Positions 36,089-46,850 of a DNA stretch of 64,000 bases are shown here, one piece after another (the stretch's first letter is position 1; each line of letters begins with the position of its first letter). A program made the position numbers and the translations under genes. The notes under the pieces are model-generated. The model was given only the letters and a program-made list of their open reading frames with translations. It did not search any database and was not told the DNA's origin. Source of the stretch: Istiophorus platypterus (lineage: Eukaryota; Chordata; Actinopteri; Istiophoriformes; Istiophoridae); the NCBI GenBank assembly GCA_016859345.1, contig CM029120.1, forward strand, positions 23,655,501-23,719,500, in the 5' to 3' direction.

Positions 36089-37113
36089 GTGTTGGGCAAG
36101 TTAATTGTAATTAATTACTAATTTGTATTAAATATACAAAAAAGTAACTACATTACTTTAGTAATTATTCAACATTGGAAATTATTAGCTACATTAGTTA
36201 TTCATTACCTTATCTGACTCAGAGGTGCTTTATGACAACTCCAAAGCTTCAATGTCCATACATCACATCCTCTGTTATTAAGCTGTAGACATAGGAAACA
36301 AAACATTTTAGTTTTGACAGAAAGCTAGCCCACAATTTGGACTACAAGTGCTCCAAACTAGACAGTCCATATAAGCATTTTCTGATATTTTACCCCTTTG
36401 GCAGGTCAACATTATTTGTCGGTGGCTTCCAAAATCACCGTTACAAACTTTCATTGTCACTGCCACCTGCTTCACATAGGTAATGTTTGGTTAGGTTAAG
36501 ACAGAAAAACTGCTTGATTAGAGTCAGTTAAAGAGCGTGATTTTGATTTGAGTGCCTGAGGGGTAAGGCACCAACTACGAACTGTAATGTCTTAAATTTG
36601 TGTACAGCCAGGAGCCTTAGTTGTATAACATCCCTATGACTGTCTAGCTTGATTTCCTATCTACTCTCTACTGTTAGCTATCCAATAAAGGCAGAAAATA
36701 CCCAAAAAAAGACTTATAAAAAGGGCATGGTTTGTATTCAATAAACTACTTCATTACTGTCAGGGAAAGACCATGGATTTGGTTAAGCAACCTCAGTTTT
36801 CATGGTAAAAAAAGACCCACTGAAGCGCTCCCCAGCACCCTTTTGCCAGAGAAAAACTATATAGACATCCAGCCTAATGTGGGCTAACCAGAGGGTAATT
36901 ACTCACGCAAGACACAACATGAACATGAGACAAATTTTATTCTTATTTTTATTAAAAAACTAGGCACTTCTTCACACCTCCAAGTCAAATCACACTCAAA
37001 GAGTGTTACTGTAATCATTAACTAGTTACTGAATGTCAAATTGTAACCCCTTACTTTATTCTCTATTGAAAAGAGTATTCATAATACTGTCACATGATTT
37101 TATCCAACACTGG
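36089..37113. mobile_element. Non-autonomous hAT-like element with terminal inverted repeats
   Basis: The left end GTGTTGGGCAAGTTAATTG (36089) is mirrored by the right end TGATTTTATCCAACACTGG (about 37096-37113), whose complement is CCAGTGTTGGATAAAATCA. Inside each end are TAACTA/AGTAAC-rich stretches: AAAAAGTAACTACATTAC near 36139 and ATTAACTAGTTACTGAATG near 37016. This is the layout of common fish elements starting CAGTGTTGGGCAAGTTAC. No transposase frame lies inside its 1.03 kb. The flanks do not show an obvious 8-bp duplication, so insertion is old. The hAT class is from family knowledge. Confidence 0.65.
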
Positions 37114-37289
37114 TTTCTACAGAACTACAGCTCACCTAAGAACAAAACCAGTGTTATTCCCTGTATTAAAAATGTACCATATATATTCTACCCCTCATAT
37201 TCTTGTTGAAAGATTGCAGAAAAATTTAGAGAGCAAGTGGCCCTGTGATTGGAAGCCATGTTCTCTCCTCCAAATAATGACACATTAAA
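37114..37289. other. Unique DNA
   Basis: Short spacer after the hAT-like element. No feature. Confidence 0.35.
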
Positions 37290-37760
37290 GTCTGCATTCT
37301 CAAGAGCCTCTTATCTGTTTCTCAAGTTATCTTTCTGAAGTTCTTGTTAATGCCATTTCCCACTTTTACTCTCAAATTCATTATTTTTCCTACTAATCTC
37401 CAGAGTGGATGAAAACCTCTTAAATCCTTCAAAAACCATTTCTCGTGGAGTGTCTGAGAGAAAAAAATATTATTGCCTCTGTTAAATTAATACTCAGTGC
37501 CAATAAACTATTGATATCTTCACTTCTTCAAAGCTGGTCTGGCACCTGGGACTGTTGGGTGGGAAATTGAAAAAGATTTTGAGAAAAGGAAAAGAATCTG
37601 TTTAGAGCAAATTTAATTGCCATCTTGAAGTTGACTGTTAAGGATTAGTGGTTAATTGTAATTTGTGTGCTGTGTCCCCATCCTTGGTTGCAGTGTTGCT
37701 TTAAGTTGCCTGCCAGCTGGTGATAGAATACTCACTGCTCCTGCTTTCATAGTTGGAAGA
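37290..37760. other. Candidate conserved non-coding block
   Basis: Non-repetitive, moderate composition, rich in TAAT cores: TTAAATTAATACTCAG (37481), GCCAATAAACTATTGATATC (37499-37518) and GGTTAATTGTAATTTG (37649). No coding signal. Inferred only. Confidence 0.22.
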
Positions 37761-38043
37761 AGAAGAGATTCAAAATTACTGTCCACAGAAGAAGCCAGGG
37801 GTGACGGAAATGGGGTTGTGGAGTTCTTCAACAGGTTTGACACTTCACAGTAATCTGCTTCAAAGAGTCCTTGTTTGTCGCCAATCGTTTGCCACATCCT
37901 ACATCTTGGCCTTTAGAAGGCACTGCTGAGAAAGGAAAGTGTAGTATTTGAGCACATTTAGTGTTGTTAAGGAGGAGGACACATCTGACAGCTGACAGTT
38001 GTAGGAGTCATGGTTATACATGCAGGGATGAACCACAGAATGC

Positions 38044-38046
<3 letters not shown>
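37761..38046. other. Unique DNA
   Basis: Short overlapping frames on both strands, none recognised. Confidence 0.35.
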
Positions 38047-38093
<47 letters not shown>

Positions 38094-38107
38094 TGTGTGT
38101 GTGTGTC
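38047..38107. repeat. (GT)n microsatellite, about 30 units
   Basis: About 60 bp of GT with one TC interruption near 38091. Confidence 0.95.
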
Positions 38108-39425
38108 TATGTGAAAGCAGAGTAAATGCAAGATTATCCCTGCCCTGAAGAAAATTTGTATATCCTCACCATCGAACATTCAACATTTTGAATGTGAAAA
38201 TTTTTCCACTGGCACATTGCCCACTGAAAAAGACTTTTTATTCACATGGGTGATAATACCATTTAAAAATGGTTTTGTGTACTATGTTGTTGTTCCTTTT
38301 CCCTTTTATTTAAGTATGATTACAAAGAAGAACAGGCGATAGAGCTAAGACAGAGTGGTCTGTCAGGAGAGGATATGGGATATAATGTTTTGGGGATATT
38401 TTATGTACAGATGTAAGGCTCCTAGAAATTACGTTCATATACACCTTAACTGGAGACACCAGGGAGTATAGAGAGAAACAAGGAAGAAGAATAAATAACC
38501 CAAGAAAGCCAGAAGGACACTGTTAAAGGGTTAATGGGTAAAAATGTAAACAAGAGGGGGCAAGAAGGAGAAAAAAAAATAAAAACAACAAAAAAAGCAA
38601 CTAATGGAAAAAAATTAACAGTGGAGAAATGAGAAAGGGGAAAGGGACATGGAAAACAGATTTACAGAGAATGCATGTGAATATGCACATATGCAGAAAT
38701 CATTTTCTCAAAAGGAACATCCAAACTGAACGAAAACCACATTCATTAATGGTATTTTCTTAAACAGTATATATCTGTTTTCCGTTAAATAATAAAACCA
38801 GTAACAATAAATCAGAAAGGATGCAAAGGTATTAAAATATGAAAGGAGGGATGCAATATATTTAATAACTATTCAAAAAATAAGGTAAAAAAAAATAAAT
38901 GTGGCCATGCTTAAATAAAAGCTATAATGTCAATAAGGGCAATAAGTGTCATTAGATTAATAAGTTTCCTGCTTTGATAAATTAGTTTCCTGCCTTGGAG
39001 TTTGGGTTGTTGCTATTTTGCTGTGCTAGGTGAAATTATGGGAAATAAAAACAAAAATGAAAGTGTGAAAAGTATAGGGAAAACAAAAAAGCTACTCAGA
39101 AAACAAGAAAGGGACAACTTCTAAATACATGGGTAAACTGATGAAATGACAGTCTACTGTAACGTGACATGGAATAAAGAGCAACAAATTCTGCATTAGG
39201 AAAGCGGTCCGGGCGGATGGATAGATTCCCAAAACACTGGACTTTAATGCAGGGGATAGAGGTGTGTTTCCCATTTGAAACCAATAGTTATTATTGATTC
39301 TTTCATCATTGATCTTAACCACTTTGTTTATTTTGTAACCATGATGACCATGGTCCTCCAAGGTAGTATTTATTTTAACCCAAGCCTTGATCTTTTCCTA
39401 AACCTCACCAAGTATTTTTTGTGAG
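38108..39425. other. Unique AT-rich DNA
   Basis: A-rich from about 38540 to 38640. The 89-codon minus frame at 39092-39361 is unrecognised. No supported feature. Confidence 0.38.
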
Positions 39426-40882
39426 TGGCATCAAAAAGTTTGTGCACCTCTGTTCAAAATTTTGTTACTGTGAATACTTAAGTGAAAAAGATGATCGGAT
39501 TGCTAAGATACATAAAGTTGATTTTCTATAATATTTTAAGCAGGATTACTTCCTTATTTCTATATTTTTCAGTTTAAAAATAACGAAAAAGGGCCCTTAA
39601 CAAAAGTTTGGGAACTGTCGGTACTCAGTAAGAAGCCTTCTGGAAAGTATCATAGCTTGTACACACTTTTTGTAGCCATGTCTTTCATTTCTTTTTATAT
39701 GATTTTTGCCCAGTTGTCCTTGCCAAAGGCTTCTAATTCTGTGAGATTCTTGGACTGCTTTGCATGCATTGCTCTTTTGAGGTCTACCAATCGATTTTTG
39801 ATGATGTTTAGGTTGAGGGGCTGTGAGGTTCATGGCGAAACCTTCAGCTTGCGCCTCTTGAGGTAGCCCCTTGTGGATTTTGAGCCGTGTTTAGGATTAT
39901 TATCCTGTTTTAGAAGTCATTCTGTTTTCATCTTCCGTTTTTTTGCAGATGTTGTGATGTTTGCTTCCATAATTTTCTGGTATGTCATTGAATCCATTCT
40001 TCCCTATACCAGTAAAATTTTCCCTCTGCTACTTGCTGCAATACAAACCTGTAGCATGATCATTCCACCTCCATGCTTAACATTTCAGGAAGTGTTTTAT
40101 ATATATATATATATATAATATATATATATATGTATATAGGCTGTTAACATGAATTTTGTGGTGAGGACATAGGATGTTTTCTTCTGATTCTTCTATGAAG
40201 GTCATATTTGTGCAGATGTCACTTCAGAGTAGTGAGTCTGCTAGATCTTACTCAAGGTCTTTTGCTGTCAAACAGAGGTTTTGATTTTCCTTTCTAGCAG
40301 TCCTATGAGCAGCTCTTGGAATGTTTTCTTGGCCTCCCAGACCTCAACCAGACCTCCACTGTTCCTCCTAACTACCATTTCTTAATAAAATTAAAAACTG
40401 AGGAAATTTTTATCTGCAAATGTTTTGCTATCTTGTCTTAGCTTTGTCCTGCTTTATGGGCATTCGTTATTTTAATTTTCAGAGAGCTAAGCAGGTGCTT
40501 AGAAGAGTCCATGTCTGTGGATTGTTGGTAGACCGTTTGGGGAGTCAGAGTATTTATAAAACTTTGAAATCTGCATCACTTGGTCTTTCCTAATGATGAT
40601 TGTGAACACACCATAGCCCTAACAAGCTTATTAAGGTCTGAGACCTTGTTAAAAGTTATGAGAGCTCAAATCTCTTGAGATACCCAAACTTTTATACTGC
40701 ACTCCTTTCTTTTTTTTCCGCTCTAAACTTGTATAAAATATAAATAATAGATTAATCTTCTTAAAATCTTAAAAAGAATGTTTCACTTTTAACTTCATGC
40801 CCTATGTAGATCAGTTAATCTCATTTAACTTTTAGAAGTAACAGATTTTGACCAAGGGTACCCAAACTATTTCATGCTACTC
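39426..40882 (-). mobile_element. Tc1-like transposon with both inverted repeats, internally deleted
   Basis: Both ends are readable. Left TGGCATCAAAAAGTTTGTGC..TTTTGTTACTG (39426-39470) pairs with right AGTAACAGATTTTGACC..CAAACTATTTCATGC (40837-40880). The transposase lies on the minus strand. Its DNA-binding half is at about 40260-40560 (reverse of GTTTTCTTGGCCTCCCAGACC, the GRPRK-type hinge). A QDNNPKH box, counterpart of QDNDPKH with the catalytic Asp kept, lies at about 39880-39920. The NIIENLW box reads NIIKN at about 39785-39815, so the third catalytic residue is lost. The segment that would carry WTDE is missing and an AT run (40098-40138) takes its place. Many stops and frameshifts. 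The length of about 1.46 kb is near the usual 1.6 kb for this group. Confidence 0.85.
40098..40138. repeat. (AT)n run inside the Tc1-like element
   Basis: About 40 bp of AT with two phase slips, at the site of the internal transposase deletion. Confidence 0.9.
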
Positions 40883-40963
40883 TACCTAAGCCTTATCAAA
40901 TTATGACCATTCCATAAGCTTAGTCATGTGATTATTATTTCATTACTTGGTTATCCTGCTACC

Positions 40964-41200
40964 AGATTAATGGAAAGAGAAGAGTATGGAGAAGGAAAGG
41001 AACAGCTCATGATCCAAAGCCACCACATCATCTGTCAGACATGATGGAGGCAGTGTTATGGGCATGTATGACTGCTAATGGAACTGGGTCACTGATGTTT
41101 ATTGATGATGTGGCTGCTGATAGAAGCAGCAAGATGAATTCTGAAGTGTATAGGGCTATCAGATTCATCAAAATGCTGCATAACCCATGGTTTTAACAGT
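40964..41200 (+). pseudogene. Tc1-like relic, family B, left half (split by the RTE insertion)
   Basis: Encodes, with gaps, the middle of a Tc1 transposase: a GEEYGEGKE-like segment, a degraded GGGSVM box at about 41045-41060, ANGTGSL (41078-41098), IDDVAADRSSKMNSEVYR (41101-41155), and the start of the QPNAAKLIG region. It is interrupted at 41200 by the LINE and resumes at 44103. The same family occurs at 55.0-55.8 kb in the same orientation. The first part of the transposase, with its DNA-binding domain, is absent. Confidence 0.85.
41114..41200. repeat. 87-bp target-site duplication, left copy
   Basis: Identical over 87 bases to 44103-44189, starting CTGCTGATAGAAGCAG and ending GGTTTTAACAGT. 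It is Tc1 sequence duplicated by the RTE insertion. The base before it differs between copies (G at 41113, T at 44102), as does the base after (C at 41201, A at 44190). Confidence 0.95.
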
Positions 41201-44102
41201 CTTCTTCTTTTTCTTTCGGCTTTTCCCTTTAGGGGTCGCCACAGCGAATCAGTGTCCTCCATCTAACCCTGTCTTCTGCGTCCTCTTCACTCACACCAAC
41301 TACCTTCATGTCCTCTTTCACTACATCCATAAACCTCCTCTTTGGTCTTCCTCTAGGCCTCCTGCCTGGCAGTTCAAAACTCAGTATCCTTCTACCAATA
41401 TATTCACTATCTCTTCTCAGGACATGTCCAAACCATCTCAGTCTGGCCTCTCTGACTTTATCTCCTAAACCTCTAACATGTGCTGTCCCTCTGATGTACT
41501 CATTCCTGATCCTATCCATCCTGGTCACTCCCAGAGAGAACCTCAACATCTTCATCTCTGCTACCTCCAGCTCTGCCTCCTGTCTTTTCCTCAGTGGCAC
41601 TGTCTCTAGACCAAACAGCATCGCTGGTCTCACCACAGTTTTGTACACCTTTCCTTTCATTTTAGCTGAAACTCTTCTATCACACATCACACCTGACACT
41701 TTTCTCCACCCGTTCCAGCCTGCCTGCACACGCTTCTTCACCTCTTTTCCACACTCTCCATTGCCCTGGACTGTTGATCCTAAGTACTTAAAATCCTCCA
41801 CCTTCTTTATCTCTTCTCCCTGTAACCTCACTCTTCCACTTGGGTCCTCTCTCGCACACACATGTACTCTGTCTTGCTGCGGCTAACCTTCATTCCTCTC
41901 CTTTCCAGGGCAAATCTCCACCTCTCAAGCTTCTCCTCCACCTGTTCCCTGCTCTCACTACATATCACAATGTCATCTGCAAACATCATAGTCCATGGAG
42001 ATTCCTGTCTAACCTCGTCTGTCAGTCTGTCCATCACCATAGCAAACAAGAAGGGGCTTAGAGCTGATCCCTGATGCAGTCCCACCTCTACCTTGAACTC
42101 CTCTGTCACACCTACAGCACACCTAACCACTGTCTTACAGTCCACATACATGTCCTGCACCACTCTAACATACTTCTCTGTCACTCCAGACTTCCTCATA
42201 CAGTACCACAGTTCCTCTCTGGGCACCCTGTCATACGCTTTCTCCAGATCTACAAAGACACAATGCAGCTCCCTCTGACCTTCCCTGTACTTCTCTATCA
42301 ACATCCTCAAAGCAAATACTGCATCTGTGGTACTCTTTTTTGGCATGAAGCCATACTGCTGCTCACAAATGCTCACTTTTGCCCTTAGTCTAGCTTCAAC
42401 TACTCTTTCCCATAGCTTCATTGTATGGCTCATCAGCTTTATTCCTCTGTAGTTGCCACAGTTCTGCACATCTCCCTTGTTCTTAAAAATGGGCACCAGC
42501 ACACTTCTCCTCCATTCCTCAGGCATCTTCTCACTATCTAAGATCCTGTTAAACAACCCAGTCAGAAACTCTACTGCCGCCTCTCCTAGACACTTCCATA
42601 CCTCCACAGGTATATCATCAGGACCAAGTGCCTTTCCACTCTTCATCCTCTTCAGTGCCTTCCTCACTTCATCTTTACTAATCTTTGCTATTTCCTGATC
42701 CATGACAGCCACATCTTCTACTCTTCGTTCTCTCTCATTTTCCTCATTCATCAACTCTTCAAAGTACTCTTTCCATCTTCCCATCACACTGCTGGCACCT
42801 GTCAATACATTTCCATCTCTATCCTTAATCACCCTAACCTGCTGCACGTCCTTCCCATCTCTGTCTCTCTGCCTTGCCAATCTGTATAGATCAGTCTCTC
42901 CCTCCTTACTGTCCAACCTAACATACAAGTCATCATAAGCCCCTTGTTTGGCCTTTGCCAACTCTACTTTCACCTTACGCTGCATCTCCCTGTACTCCTG
43001 TCTACTCTCTTCAGTCCTCTCAGTGTCCCACTTCTTCTTAGCTAATCTCTTTTTCTGTATACACTCCTGCTCCTCCTCATTCCACCACCAAGTCTCCTTA
43101 TCTACTTTCCTTCCAGATGACACACCAAGTACTCTCCTCCCTGTCTCCCTGATCACATTAGCTGTAGTTCTCCAGTCATCTGGAAGCACCTCCTGACCTC
43201 CCAGAGCCTGCTTCAACTCCTTCCTAAAAGTCATGCAACACTCTTCCTTTTTTAGCTTCCACCATTTCGTCCTCTGCTCTGCCTTTGTCCTCTTCGTCTT
43301 CCTCACCACCAAGGTCATCCTACACACCAGCATTCTATGCTGTCTGGCTACACTCTCACCAACCACTACTTTGCAGTCACTGATCTCCTTCAGATTACAC
43401 CGTCTACACAAGATGTAGTCTATCTGTGTGCTCCTACCTCCACTCTTATACGCCACCCTGTGCTCCTGCCTCTTCTGGAAGAAAGTATTCACTACAGCCA
43501 TTTCCATCCTTTTTGCAAAATCAACCACCATCTGTCCTTCTGCGTTCCTCTCCTGGATACCGAATCTGCCCATCGCTTCCTCATCGCCTCTGTTTCCTGC
43601 ACCAACATGTCCATTGAAGTCTGCACCAATGACAACTCTCTCATCTCTAGGGATGCTCTGTATGGCTTCATCAAGGTCCGACCAGAATTTCTCCTTCTCC
43701 TCCAGCTCACAGCCTACCTGTGGAGCATACCCACTAACCACATTGAACATTACACCTTCGATTTCTAGCTTCAGACTCATCACTCTATCCGACACTCTTT
43801 TTACCTCCAGGACATTCCTAACAAGCTCCTATTTCAAGATAACTCCTACTTCGTTTCTCTTCCTATCTACACCATGGTAGAACAACTTGAACCCTGCTCC
43901 CAAACTTCTAGCCTTGCTACCTTTCCACCTGGTCTCCTGGACACACAGTATGTCTACCTTCCTCCTCTGCATCATGTCAACTAACTCTCTACCCTTTCCT
44001 GTCATGGTTCCAACATTCAAAGTCCCTACTCTCAGGCCTAGCCTCTTGGCATTCCTCTTCTCTCTCTTCCTACGAACACACCTTCCTCCTCTCCTTCTTC
44101 TT
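41201..44102 (-). mobile_element. RTE-clade LINE retrotransposon, nearly full length
   Basis: A 2.9-kb non-LTR retrotransposon in minus orientation. It encodes an apurinic-type endonuclease and reverse transcriptase that copy the element RNA at a nicked target. The 3' end (left) carries the conserved CGCTGTGGCGACCCC motif (on plus, GGGGTCGCCACAGCG at 41232-41246) and a GCCGAAAGAAAAAGAAGAAG tail at 41201-41220. It lies between exact 87-bp target duplications. The 5' end (right) starts about 27 codons before the LNVGT box with no ATG of its own, so it is probably slightly 5'-truncated. RTE elements are usually about 3.2-3.4 kb. Only one stop and one frameshift break the reading frame, so it is young relative to every other element in the window. 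Confidence 0.95.
41229..44102 (-). pseudogene. RTE endonuclease-reverse transcriptase ORF (one stop, one frameshift)
   Basis: Reading on the minus strand from 44102. Endonuclease: LNVGT, CVQETRW (catalytic Glu codon near 43936), then GADFNGHVG (Asp and Asn near 43615-43621), TQIDYIL, and QHR where many relatives have SDH. After a linker come RT motifs KALGPDDIP, NYRGIKL, QQYGFMPKKST, VFVDLEKAYDRVP, GLHQGSALSPFLF, and the catalytic FADD at 41972-41983. The C-terminal part has EEIKKVEDFKYLGS, LRKRQEAELEVAEMKML, RLRWFGHVLRR and a basic GRRPRGRPKRR tail. Breaks: an in-frame TAG at 43829-43831 in the endonuclease, and a one-base-type frameshift between about 41830 and 41860, just after KTEYMCV. 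All RT catalytic residues remain. As it stands it is not translatable as one protein. Confidence 0.95.
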
Positions 44103-44189
44103 CTGCTGATAGAAGCAGCAAGATGAATTCTGAAGTGTATAGGGCTATCAGATTCATCAAAATGCTGCATAACCCATGGTTTTAACAGT
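44103..44189. repeat. 87-bp target-site duplication, right copy
   Basis: Exact repeat of 41114-41200. On the minus strand it supplies an ATG (44168-44170) in frame with the LINE reading frame, giving a 113-codon fusion ORF (43829-44170). Confidence 0.95.
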
Positions 44190-44660
44190 ACAGATGGTTA
44201 ATTACCCAAATCATACTGCAAAAACAACCCAAGCGTCTCTCAAGGTAAAGAAATGGAATATCCTTCAATGGCCAAGTCAGTCACCTAACCTCAACTCAAC
44301 TAAGCATGTTTTTCACTTACTGAAGACAATACCAAGGGCAGAAAGACCCACAAACAAGCAGCAACTGAAGGTGGCTCCAGTAAAGGCCTGGCAAAGAATC
44401 TCAATGCAAAAGATTTTCAACAAGCATGAAAAATATACTTTATTTATGATCATGTTTGTCCAATCACTTCTGAGCCTCTGAAAAAAGGAGGTACTCTCTA
44501 AAAAATGGCTTTGATTCCCAAACAGTTTATGTAAAATTTCTGCGAATCCCCTTGAATTAAAGCTGAAAGTCACTCAAATCTTGATTAATTTATTTCACAT
44601 CCGCTGTGGTTGTTTACAGAGGCAAAACCGCAAAAGTTTAAAAATATATGAATCTACCTG
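44190..44660 (+). pseudogene. Tc1-like relic, family B, right half
   Basis: Continues the transposase after the LINE. The frame 44176-44481 reads a QMVNYPNHTAKTTQ box, then KKWNILQWPSQSPNLN, HVFHLLKT, ERPTNKQQLK, VKAWQRIS. Both remaining acidic positions are lost: the DND box reads VNY, and NPIEH reads NSTKH. Downstream, TCAAATCTTGATTAATTTAT, CCGCTGTGGTTGTTTACAGA and GCAAAACCGCAAAAG resemble the element's 3' flank before its inverted repeat. The final inverted repeat is not clearly readable. Confidence 0.88.
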
Positions 44661-45149
44661 TATATCACAATTTAGCCTTGAGATTATTTTTAACCACAAG
44701 GACAAATATTTTTATTTACTTAGCTTACTTACTTCTCTTCAGTGGAAATTGCTCAGGTGTTATCACATTACTTAAGTAACCAGAAAAAAAGAAAATATAT
44801 GGTCTTGATGGAACCAGCTGATGAAAGGTCATGGTGTTATTGAAATTAAATCCATCTATTCCCTTAATATTTCATTGTGTGTTTGGTGATAGAGGAATGA
44901 TCATGGATTGTCCAAAATAGAAAGAGTTAATCCTCTGGAGATATTTGATATTTTTATAGTCCAGCTGGAAATTTTGTCTTGAAACTGCAGAAAAGTTCAG
45001 AGCATCACTAAAAACACACATATAAACAGTTAATTTACGGGGATATCAAACTTTGAGGAAATTTGCCATGAAACAAAGTAAGGGAATTTTTTTTTTACTT
45101 TTTGTGATAGAGAAAAAGGTCAGGGTTAAATAATTCATTAGAAAATATA
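44661..45149. other. Unique AT-rich DNA
   Basis: No supported feature. Confidence 0.38.
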
Positions 45150-46215
45150 GATGTGGGGGCCAAGCAGTCATTATTTCAAGAGTATTGCTGTAAGCACTCA
45201 CAGCAACTCTTGTTAAAGTTAGGCAAAGATAGGCTAAGATATGACCTCATTTGCCACCAATTTTGATTGGCAGTGACAGATGATTGATTTTGAAAATCAA
45301 AAAGGCCACATAGATATATTTTTGAGGAATTTTCTGAAGATCATCTGTACCACCTTTGGTGAAAATTAGAAATATTTTTTTGGCCTCAGCAGAATCTACC
45401 ACAGTATTACTAGACATAATAATAATTTTTTTATGGCAAACACGTCAACACATATTATAAAAAAGTGCTTACGGCAGCACCCCCAAGTGGTCAAATGACA
45501 CAACTTTTTGTGCTTCCTAAAAATCGGATCCCAAATCCATGTATCAAGATTGGTTTTGATACATCTGGCATTACTCAGATATGACCTCATGCCTTGTTTG
45601 GTGGCTTAACCACCAATTTGAAATTGCTTTTAAGGGTGAACAGTTTCAAAAATCAAAAATCCATCTGAGAGCTTCTGTGAAGCTTGGTCTGAAGAAAGTG
45701 TATGCCAATTTTTTCGGAGATTGGACAAAATTTGTGGACTGTGAGAACTTTAGACTTTTCCATAAAATCCAATATGGTGGAAAATCCAGTCTGGCAGAAA
45801 TTTATTTCATAGGGTGCACTAAACTTGGCTTAACACAAGGAATCCAACAGTGCCTGGTTTTTCAAAAAATCGGACATGTTGTTCAGAAGTAACAAGCACA
45901 AATGTACCTTCAAATTAAGCCCATTGGTGGTGCTAGAATTCTCAGGGTGGAGACTTTAAAATTGGAGTAAAGAATCAGGGGATAATCCCCAATCAATCTG
46001 CAAAATTTCCCAATTTTTTACCAGACAGTTCTAGGGGCTGCCATAGACTCCAATGGCGGAAAGGGTAGACATAGGGTGCCTATGCAGCTTTGCTGCTCGG
46101 CCCCCTATTATCCTCTGGAATGAAAAATTAGTCAATAAAAAATTAATCAAAATCTGGCTAGTAGTTCTGAAAATGTCTTACTCTAAATATTGGATGGATG
46201 GATGGATAGACAGAA
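45150..46215 (+). repeat. Unclassified teleost interspersed repeat with internal duplication
   Basis: Two diverged internal units start alike: GATATGACCTCATTTGCC (45239) and GATATGACCTCATGCC (45578). Each is followed by a CACCAATTTT(G)A stretch, then TTTGAAAATCAAAAAG (45290) or TTTCAAAAATCAAAAATCC (45645), and a TGAAGATCATCTGT or GAAGAAAGTGTATGCC segment. Downstream come AATCGGACATGTTGTTCAG (45871), AATGGCGGAAAGGGTAGAC (46052), TGCCTATGCAGC and CTCGGCCCCCTATTATC. I know this arrangement from many fish genomes but not its class. No coding capacity. Confidence 0.6.
46192..46206. repeat. Short (GGAT)n repeat
   Basis: Three to four GGAT units at the downstream end of the preceding repeat. Confidence 0.75.
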
Positions 46216-46338
46216 AGCCCACAACAAATGAAAGTCAAAAAATGCCAAAAGAATTACTGGAATAAATATCTGTATTAATTAAAGTGAGTGCAGTCAGTGT
46301 ATGGGTTATCATGTGCATGTTGGCATGTGCACTTGCAA
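46216..46338. other. Unique spacer
   Basis: No supported feature. Confidence 0.3.
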
Positions 46339-46402
46339 GTGTGTGTGTGTGTGTGTGGGGGGGGGGGGTTGTGTGTTAGAGAGAGAGAGAAAGAGAGACA
46401 GA
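46339..46402. repeat. Compound (GT)n-(G)12-(GA)n repeat
   Basis: About nine GT units, a run of 12 G at 46357-46368, then GAGAGAGA to 46402. The G run is prone to length error and could form a quadruplex. Confidence 0.9.
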
Positions 46403-46559
46403 GAGATAGGGAGATTAGTTGTTGGGCATTCAATTCCACGCTGCTGACCTTACTGTGGCCTCTGCGCTGCCATTAGAATCACAGAGAGGAGCTTTTAGAG
46501 GAAATCTGATCTGCTCTGCATTGGGTCTGTCCACTTCAGAGCACTGCAATATACACATC

Positions 46560-46850
46560 TGATATATCTGTGCACTGACAAACACACATGTACACAATGT
46601 TACACCTGCACATACACACAGATAAGGATAGACTTGCACAGCAACACACAGATGCAGACAGTCAACAACATATATACATTGGCACCTACAATCATACATC
46701 TTGTCATGCACAGTTGCACACGTGCACATAAATGATCGGATAATTGAACAGATACAGACACACTTAACTGTTTCATATCCATACTTAGACAAACACACAC
46801 TTGCACAAACACACAGACAGGCAGACACACACGCACACACACACTTCATC
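46560..46850. repeat. CA-rich degenerate low-complexity DNA
   Basis: Nearly 300 bp of ACACA-rich sequence with CAGA, TACA and GCACA variants, ending in CACACACGCACACACACAC (46823-46841). It explains the long Cys/Val frames on the minus strand (46430-46852, 46600-46842). Confidence 0.8.

Noticed and set aside
41308..43880. Several plus-strand frames of 60-190 codons across the RTE element
   Set aside because: They are antisense shadows of the minus-strand RTE protein; their Ser/Leu/Pro-rich content is what the complement of that Lys/Arg/Glu-rich sequence gives.
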